Below, one piece after another: positions 6,614-11,105 of a stretch of DNA of 11,105 nt. The position numbers and the translations under genes were made by a program. The stretch's first letter is position 1, and each line of letters opens with the position of its first letter. Source of the DNA: Parabacteroides sp. (GTDB lineage: Bacteria > Bacteroidota > Bacteroidia > Bacteroidales > Tannerellaceae); NCBI GenBank assembly GCA_019411205.1, contig DXRF01000081.1, forward strand, positions 1-11,105, given 5' to 3'. Under the pieces are notes generated by a model, which did no database searches, was not told the origin of the DNA, and worked only from the letters and a program-made list of their open reading frames with translations.

Positions 6614-8776
6614 CTATCCGTTGTAAGGGAGCGTAAACCAGAACCGTGCCCCTTCTCCCGGCCTCGAATCGACACCGATCGTCCCGTGAAGGGCTTCGAC
6701 AATGGTTTTGCAGATTGTCAGACCTAAACCGGTTCCCTGCTTGAACGAGTTAATTTTGACGAATCGGTCGAAGATCGACTGCTGATGCTGGAGTGATATT
6801 CCGATACCCGTATCAATTACCTCAACCAGGACATAGTCTTCTACAATGCGGTAAGAGAAACTGATGCTTCCCTCCTCCGTAAATTTGGCCGCGTTCGAGA
6901 TCAAATTCGAAATCACCTGCGTGACCCGCCTCGGATCGGTATGGATGAGAATGTCCGGCAGTGCATCGAAATCGCAGATCAAAGAGACCTTTTCAGGTAT
7001 TTTCAACGCGTGTACCTGATACTGTTCATAAAAGATCTCCTTCAGGTTGGTGTCGGCAAGCGAATAATCCAGGATGCCCGATTCTATTTTGGAGAAATCC
7101 AGGATGTCGGTAATCAGACGAAGAAGCAAATCACTGTTCTTATTGATTATTTTGACAAACTCTTCTTTTTCCTCTTTATCGTCAGTCTCGGCAAGGATAT
7201 TGGAAAACCCGATTATGGCGTTGAGCGGCGTCCGGATCTCATGGCTCATATTGGCGAGGAAAGCAGATTTCAACTTATCCGCCTCACGCACCTTTTGTAT
7301 CTCCAATTCCGACTGCCGGGTTTCGTATTCCGCATGGTGCAGTTTCTCTTCCAACAGTTTTTCTTCGGTAATATTAGTAACGTGGCAGATCATTTTGTTC
7401 TGCCGTTTGCTCCCTTTCGTTTTATAAGCCTGCGCATTGATACGAATCCAGATCGTTTCGTTTTCGATGGCGGTACGACATTCGAAGCTGCAATGATCCT
7501 GCTTCCCTTCTATCACCTGAAAAAGCAGGTTGACATTATCGGCCGAACGGATAATCTGCTGTACACCTCTAATCGTCACATACTTATTATTCCTCAAATA
7601 ATTGAAAAGCTTGTTATCCTCCGGTGTCTCGTTCAAGAGCGGATTGACAAACAATTCTTTCTTTTCGATATCGTATTCGGCAATAAGGGAATGGCCGGAC
7701 AAGAGGACAGCTTTCAGGATCGCCAAATTGTTTTGCGTCTGCTCCTCTTTGGCCCGTTTTTCCGTTTCATCGGAAATGATCAGCAAATAACCGATATGTC
7801 CGAACTCCCGATCATTCAACCCGATTCCTTTCACCATCAGATATTTGGTTTCATCGAAAATACTGGAATGATAATAACGGGAATCCCGGATGCAATTAAA
7901 ATCGTAGGCAAGCGGAAAACTGAATGCCTTCTTCTTCTTGATCTGATTAAGGATTTTCTCTGGAACAGCCGGATTCTTGAACAAGTTGACTCCCAGCAAC
8001 TGTTCACGGGAACAACCGAAGATTTTAGTGTCGGCATCGTTCGTATCGATCAAATTACCCTCCGCATCGTATAGTTCCACCCCGATCGGCAGATTATTGA
8101 AAAACTGCTGAAACTTTGTACTCAACTTAGAGATACGTTTTCTCGACTCTTCCAGGTTGTAATTGGTTTGCCAGCGTTCAATTATGATGGAGAAAATGCC
8201 GGCAATGATGTGCATATCCTCCACTTCCGAAGCTGTCCATAAACGACTTACCCGGATCGAATCGAAACCGATGAAACCCTGTACCTTATTATGAAAGGTA
8301 AGCGGAATGATCAGCATGGACTTCAATTGCTGTTCAGTCAGCAGAGTTTTGTCGATGTCCGCTTCGGCGGGTAGACCGGCAATATCTCCCAATACGATAT
8401 CGTGTCCGGCTCTGACAGTGTCAATAATCCAGGGAATTGTGTTGTATGTCAACTTATTCCGGTCATCTTTAGGGGCCTTTACCCACGAGCTCATCACTTC
8501 ACATGTGAAATTAGCCGTTAACCCGTCTGCCTCAAAGATGGCAACATAGCCCCAATCTGCACTGAAATAGTCCAGTAACAAATTCATTGCTTTTTCGATA
8601 GGTTTGTTTTCTTCGTTGAAAAGAATCACCAGGACTTCAGAAATAATACGTTTGATTGTCGGCGTTTCCGAAGATATACAAACCTCGGCATTGTCCGGTT
8701 CATTATCTCTGGCTTCCAGTAATCGTATCAATTCTTCTCGGGTCAACCGATCGTATAGCGATGCTTTAAGAGTCAT
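6614..8776 (-). CDS. Soluble GAF-PAS-PAS hybrid-input sensor histidine kinase
   Basis: A 720-residue sensor kinase without signal peptide or membrane segment, so presumably cytosolic. In order: an N-terminal helix region, a GAF domain (about 55-202), PAS 1 (about 218-337), PAS 2 (about 352-470), a coiled-coil linker (about 471-500), HisKA with phospho-acceptor H512 in NMSHEIRTPLN, and HATPase_c with N-box NLISN (N624, N628), G1 DTGIGI (655-660) and G2 GTGLGL (681-686). All catalytic motifs are intact. There is no receiver domain and no adjacent response regulator, so it is an orphan; partner and signal are unknown. I chose ATG 8776: the TTG at 8839 would extend it by 21 residues but lies upstream of the best -7 box (8798-8805). 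A perfect inverted repeat abuts this ATG. The gene is divergent from rpoN. Confidence 0.9.
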   Translation of the reverse strand: MTLKASLYDRLTREELIRLLEARDNEPDNAEVCISSETPTIKRIISEVLVILFNEENKPIEKAMNLLLDYFSADWGYVAIFEADGLTANFTCEVMSSWVKAPKDDRNKLTYNTIPWIIDTVRAGHDIVLGDIAGLPAEADIDKTLLTEQQLKSMLIIPLTFHNKVQGFIGFDSIRVSRLWTASEVEDMHIIAGIFSIIIERWQTNYNLEESRKRISKLSTKFQQFFNNLPIGVELYDAEGNLIDTNDADTKIFGCSREQLLGVNLFKNPAVPEKILNQIKKKKAFSFPLAYDFNCIRDSRYYHSSIFDETKYLMVKGIGLNDREFGHIGYLLIISDETEKRAKEEQTQNNLAILKAVLLSGHSLIAEYDIEKKELFVNPLLNETPEDNKLFNYLRNNKYVTIRGVQQIIRSADNVNLLFQVIEGKQDHCSFECRTAIENETIWIRINAQAYKTKGSKRQNKMICHVTNITEEKLLEEKLHHAEYETRQSELEIQKVREADKLKSAFLANMSHEIRTPLNAIIGFSNILAETDDKEEKEEFVKIINKNSDLLLRLITDILDFSKIESGILDYSLADTNLKEIFYEQYQVHALKIPEKVSLICDFDALPDILIHTDPRRVTQVISNLISNAAKFTEEGSISFSYRIVEDYVLVEVIDTGIGISLQHQQSIFDRFVKINSFKQGTGLGLTICKTIVEALHGTIGVDSRPGEGARFWFTLPYNG

Positions 8777-8795
8777 ATCAGATTCTTTATCTGAT
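8777..8795 (-). promoter_or_regulatory. Inverted repeat abutting the histidine kinase start codon
   Basis: ATCAGAT (8777-8783) and ATCTGAT (8789-8795) are perfect 7-base inverted arms around 5 bases. In the transcript the hairpin would end directly before the AUG at 8776. It lies between the candidate -7 box and the start codon, so it could be an operator for a dimeric regulator or an RNA stem affecting translation initiation. Confidence 0.5.
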
Positions 8796-8797
8796 TG

Positions 8798-8805
8798 CAA
8801 AAATA
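8798..8805 (-). promoter_or_regulatory. Candidate -7 box for the histidine kinase gene
   Basis: The minus strand reads TATTTTTG, a perfect TAnnTTTG match. The predicted start near 8791 would leave a leader of about 15 bases before ATG 8776, made almost wholly of the inverted repeat. No TTTG -33 box is seen at 19-21 bases upstream. Confidence 0.5.
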
Positions 8806-8911
8806 GCAAATAGTTTTGATTATTAATACTTTTCGGCAATAATAATAATTTAATCTATCCACCTTTAGAACTATTATATTTTGAATGTCGAGGTCATTCC
8901 GTGTAAAAAGT

Positions 8912-8919
8912 TATATTTG
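8912..8919 (+). promoter_or_regulatory. Candidate -7 box for rpoN
   Basis: TATATTTG is a perfect TAnnTTTG match, 54 bases before ATG 8974, implying a leader of about 48 bases. A TTTG at 8880-8883 lies upstream, but the 28-base spacing is longer than the usual 19-21. A short GGAC-G-GTCC inverted repeat (8934-8942) falls inside the predicted leader. Confidence 0.5.
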
Positions 8920-8973
8920 CATGTTCTAACATTGGACGGTCCGGTGATTGTCCTTTCATTATTGAATTTGATT

Positions 8974-10443
8974 ATGTTGAAGCAACAGTTACAACAAAAG
9001 TTACAGCAAAAACTCTCTCCGCAGCAGATTCAGTTGATCCGGCTTCTGGAACTTCCCGCCATAGAGCTGGAAGAACGCGTGAAGCATGAATTGGAAGACA
9101 ATCCCGCTTTGGAAGAAGGAAAGGAAATTGCGGATGACTTTGACCGTACTGACGAAGGTGGTGAGGAGTTGACATCTAACGAAATGGAGGGAGGAAACGA
9201 GACAGACACCGACCTTTCACTCGGCGACTATATGAGTGAGGACGACATACCCGATTACAAACTTCGTGAGTTGAACGAGCGGGCGGAAAAGAAAGAGGAC
9301 GTGCCTTTCTCGGTCAGCGAGTCCTTGAACGAATACCTGCTTCAACAACTCGGACTGCGGGATTTGCCGGGGAAACAGGTGAAGATCGCTGAATATATCA
9401 TCGGTAATATAGATGATGACGGCTATCTGCGCCGTGACCTATCCGCCATAGCCGATGACCTGGTGTTTCAGGCGGGACAGGACGTGACGGAAAAAGAAAT
9501 AGAGGCCGTCCTTACTATCATACAGGACTTTGATCCTGCAGGGGTCGGTGCCCGTAATCTCCAGGAATGCCTTCTGCTCCAGTTGGCCCGCCGGGAAAAA
9601 ACACCTGAGACGGAGTTGGCAACCCGGATGTTAACCGTTTTTTTCGAAGAGTTTACCCGTAAGCATTACGATAAAATCATAAAAGGGCTGGATATCGACG
9701 AGACCGCCCTGAAAAAGGCCATCCGCGAAATAACAACCCTCGATCCTAAGCCTTGTGCCAGTTGGGGCAGTTCTATGGAAACGGCTTTGAGTCAGATCAT
9801 TCCCGATTTCGTTGTGGAGGCGGTCAATGGCGAACTGATCCTGAGCATGAATAACCGGGGAATTCCCGATATGCGCATCAACCGTGAATATGCGGAAATG
9901 TTTCAAGATTACGCAGGCAACAAAGCGAACCAGACAGCCCAGATGAAGGAAGCTGTTCTGTTTGTGAAGCAGAAACTCGATTCCGCCCAATGGTTCATCG
10001 ATGCCATCAAGCAACGTCAGGAGACTTTGCAGCGCACGATGGAAACGATCATCCTCTTGCAACGCGATTTCTTCCTCACCGGTGATGAAGCGACTTTACG
10101 GCCTATGATCCTCAAAGATGTGGCGGAACGGGCCGGATACGACATCTCGACAATCTCACGTGTGAGCAACAGCAAATACGTACAGACAAATTTCGGTATC
10201 TATCCGCTCAAGTATTTCTTCTCCGAATCGATGCAAACCGACAGTGGCGAAGAAATCTCCACCCGCGAGGTGAAAAAGATCATGAAAGAGCATATCGACG
10301 GCGAAGACAAGCGCAAACCACTCACCGATGAAGAGTTGGCCTCCATCCTGAAAGAGAAAGGCTATATCATCGCCCGCCGTACGGTAGCCAAATACCGCGA
10401 GCAACTGGGTATTCCAGTTGCACGGCTCAGAAAAGAAATATAA
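8974..10443 (+). CDS. rpoN: RNA polymerase sigma-54 factor
   Basis: Alternative sigma factor that directs RNA polymerase to -24/-12 promoters and needs AAA+ enhancer-binding proteins to open them. The 489 residues carry all parts: the Gln/Leu-rich activator region I starting MLKQQLQQKLQQKL and running to about residue 48, an acidic linker rich in Asp/Glu (about 50-110), the core-binding region (about 110-310), the helix-turn-helix around GYDISTISR (388 on), and the RpoN box ARRTVAKYRE at 467-476 near the C-terminus. ATG 8974 gives the canonical family N-terminus; a longer reading from TTG 8881 would add 31 residues and start upstream of the candidate promoter. A tandem 12-base near-repeat (8989-9012) encodes the doubled LQQK. 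The next gene starts 12 bases after the stop. No enhancer-binding protein lies in the window. Confidence 0.97.
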   Translation: MLKQQLQQKLQQKLSPQQIQLIRLLELPAIELEERVKHELEDNPALEEGKEIADDFDRTDEGGEELTSNEMEGGNETDTDLSLGDYMSEDDIPDYKLRELNERAEKKEDVPFSVSESLNEYLLQQLGLRDLPGKQVKIAEYIIGNIDDDGYLRRDLSAIADDLVFQAGQDVTEKEIEAVLTIIQDFDPAGVGARNLQECLLLQLARREKTPETELATRMLTVFFEEFTRKHYDKIIKGLDIDETALKKAIREITTLDPKPCASWGSSMETALSQIIPDFVVEAVNGELILSMNNRGIPDMRINREYAEMFQDYAGNKANQTAQMKEAVLFVKQKLDSAQWFIDAIKQRQETLQRTMETIILLQRDFFLTGDEATLRPMILKDVAERAGYDISTISRVSNSKYVQTNFGIYPLKYFFSESMQTDSGEEISTREVKKIMKEHIDGEDKRKPLTDEELASILKEKGYIIARRTVAKYREQLGIPVARLRKEI

Positions 10444-10455
10444 AAATAAAGCGTT

Positions 10456-11076
10456 ATGAGGTTATTTTCAAATATCATATCCGGTATGTTCCACCCGTTG
10501 CTGATGGTGACGTATGGAGTCGTGTTGGCTCTCACCTTCACGTATCTGGCAATCTATCCGACGGCAATGAAGCTACTACTCACTGGCGGAGCATTCCTGT
10601 CTACAGCGGTTATCCCCGGCGCATTCATCTTTATGATGGTAAAAAACGGAGCGGCAGTCGATATGGAACTGTCGGACAGACATGAACGCGTGGTTCCATA
10701 TCTGATCTTTATCACATCGATCATGGTCTGCGCTTTCTATATGTATAAAATGATGTTGCCGTTTTGGTTCATCTCCTTGCTATTAGGTGCCTGTGTAGCA
10801 TTAATCCTGGCACTGCTCATCAACTTCTTCTGGAAGATCAGCGCCCATGCGATCGGGATAGGCGGGTTGTTGGGCGGTATTATGGGGGTAGCGCGGATCC
10901 ACTTGATAAATCCTTACTGGGCCTTTATCACCGTGATCATAATAGCGGGACTGGTGGGCACTTCCCGTATCTTTTTGAAAAGGCACACTCCCATGCAGGT
11001 ATATGCCGGGTTTTGTCTCGGATTTATATGTACCTTTGTAGCCTCATTCTTGAGTTATATCTATTTATTCATCTAA
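10456..11076 (+). CDS. PAP2-family-like integral membrane protein
   Basis: A 206-residue protein with about six hydrophobic segments, so an inner-membrane protein. Three motifs fit the PAP2 (type 2 phosphatidic acid phosphatase) layout in weakened form. D74-R75-H-E-R78-V-V-P81 stands where K-x6-R-P is expected, K127-I-S129-A-H131 where PSGH is expected, and S170-R171-x5-H177-x3-Q181 where SR-x5-H-x3-D is expected. Both His residues and the last Arg are kept, but the usual final Asp is Gln and the first-motif Lys is not evident. It may be a divergent lipid or isoprenoid-diphosphate phosphatase, or a non-catalytic relative. It follows rpoN after 12 bases with no terminator between, so the two are probably co-transcribed; a functional tie to sigma-54 is not implied. 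Confidence 0.75.
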   Translation: MRLFSNIISGMFHPLLMVTYGVVLALTFTYLAIYPTAMKLLLTGGAFLSTAVIPGAFIFMMVKNGAAVDMELSDRHERVVPYLIFITSIMVCAFYMYKMMLPFWFISLLLGACVALILALLINFFWKISAHAIGIGGLLGGIMGVARIHLINPYWAFITVIIIAGLVGTSRIFLKRHTPMQVYAGFCLGFICTFVASFLSYIYLFI

Positions 11077-11092
11077 TAAAAACACTAAAATT

Positions 11093-11105
11093 ATGAATTT
11101 TCCTG
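11093..11105 (+). CDS. 5' end of next gene, possibly glycine cleavage H protein
   Basis: ATG 11093 opens a reading frame coding M-N-F-P before the window ends. It lies 16 bases after the preceding stop, which suits an operon member. The same four residues begin many Bacteroidales GcvH proteins as I recall them. Four residues cannot establish identity, so this is only a suggestion. Confidence 0.35.

Noticed and set aside
6506..6727. A 73-codon plus-strand frame between the nucleoside kinase and the histidine kinase.
   Set aside because: Its first part is the terminator-like hairpin and its second half is antisense to the kinase's ATPase domain. No family resemblance is seen.
6941..8074. A 377-codon open frame on the plus strand, antisense to the histidine kinase.
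   Set aside because: It lies wholly within a well-supported kinase gene whose opposite strand carries intact HisKA and PAS-region motifs. Its translation shows no recognisable domain and reads like the complement of the kinase, so it is probably a by-product of codon usage.
8777..8839. A 21-residue N-terminal extension of the histidine kinase from TTG 8839.
   Set aside because: It would cross the best -7 box and the inverted repeat and uses a rare start, whereas ATG 8776 lies at a plausible distance downstream.
8881..8973. A 31-residue N-terminal extension of RpoN from TTG 8881.
   Set aside because: The family N-terminus begins with the Gln-rich MLKQ stretch at ATG 8974, and the extension would start upstream of the candidate rpoN promoter.
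8989..9012. A tandem 12-base near-repeat at the start of rpoN.
   Set aside because: It encodes the doubled LQQK of region I, a normal property of sigma-54 N-termini, not a separate repeat element.

Overview
The window looks like a chromosomal contig end from a Bacteroidota organism, most likely Bacteroidales. I favour Parabacteroides over Bacteroides because the coding GC looks fairly high, but this is an inference. The clues are start codons without clear Shine-Dalgarno sequences, several upstream octamers fitting the Bacteroidetes -7 box TAnnTTTG, and proteins typical of the group: a TGS-uridine-kinase fusion, a Na/Pi transporter with a PhoU tail, and a sigma-54 followed by a PAP2-like membrane protein. 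The first 27 bases are not genomic. They are an untrimmed Nextera read-1 adapter ending in the Tn5 mosaic end, so native sequence starts at base 28.

Layout. 40-2966 (+): uxaB and uxaA, overlapping by one base, which turn D-tagaturonate into D-altronate and then 2-keto-3-deoxygluconate (galacturonate/pectin catabolism). A strong hairpin follows and separates them from a convergent Na/Pi cotransporter gene (4684-2996, -). An 82-bp divergent spacer with candidate promoters on both strands leads to a 555-residue nucleoside kinase fused to threonyl-tRNA-synthetase-like N-terminal domains (4767-6434, +). A long AT-rich hairpin lies between this gene and a convergent soluble GAF-PAS-PAS sensor histidine kinase (8776-6614, -). 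That kinase is divergent from rpoN (sigma-54, 8974-10443, +). A degenerate PAP2-family membrane protein (10456-11076, +) follows rpoN, and the first codons of another gene, perhaps gcvH, sit at the right edge.

Functional picture. Apart from uxaB-uxaA, the genes form a mosaic of short housekeeping and regulatory units. The most informative features are the paired divergent promoters, the two hairpins between convergent genes, an inverted repeat touching the start codon of the histidine kinase, and substituted catalytic or metal-binding residues in the PAP2-like protein and in the synthetase-like part of the nucleoside kinase. I see no mobile element, CRISPR array, tRNA or rRNA, and no convincing sign of an undescribed multi-gene system. 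No gene-free stretch exceeds 300 bases.
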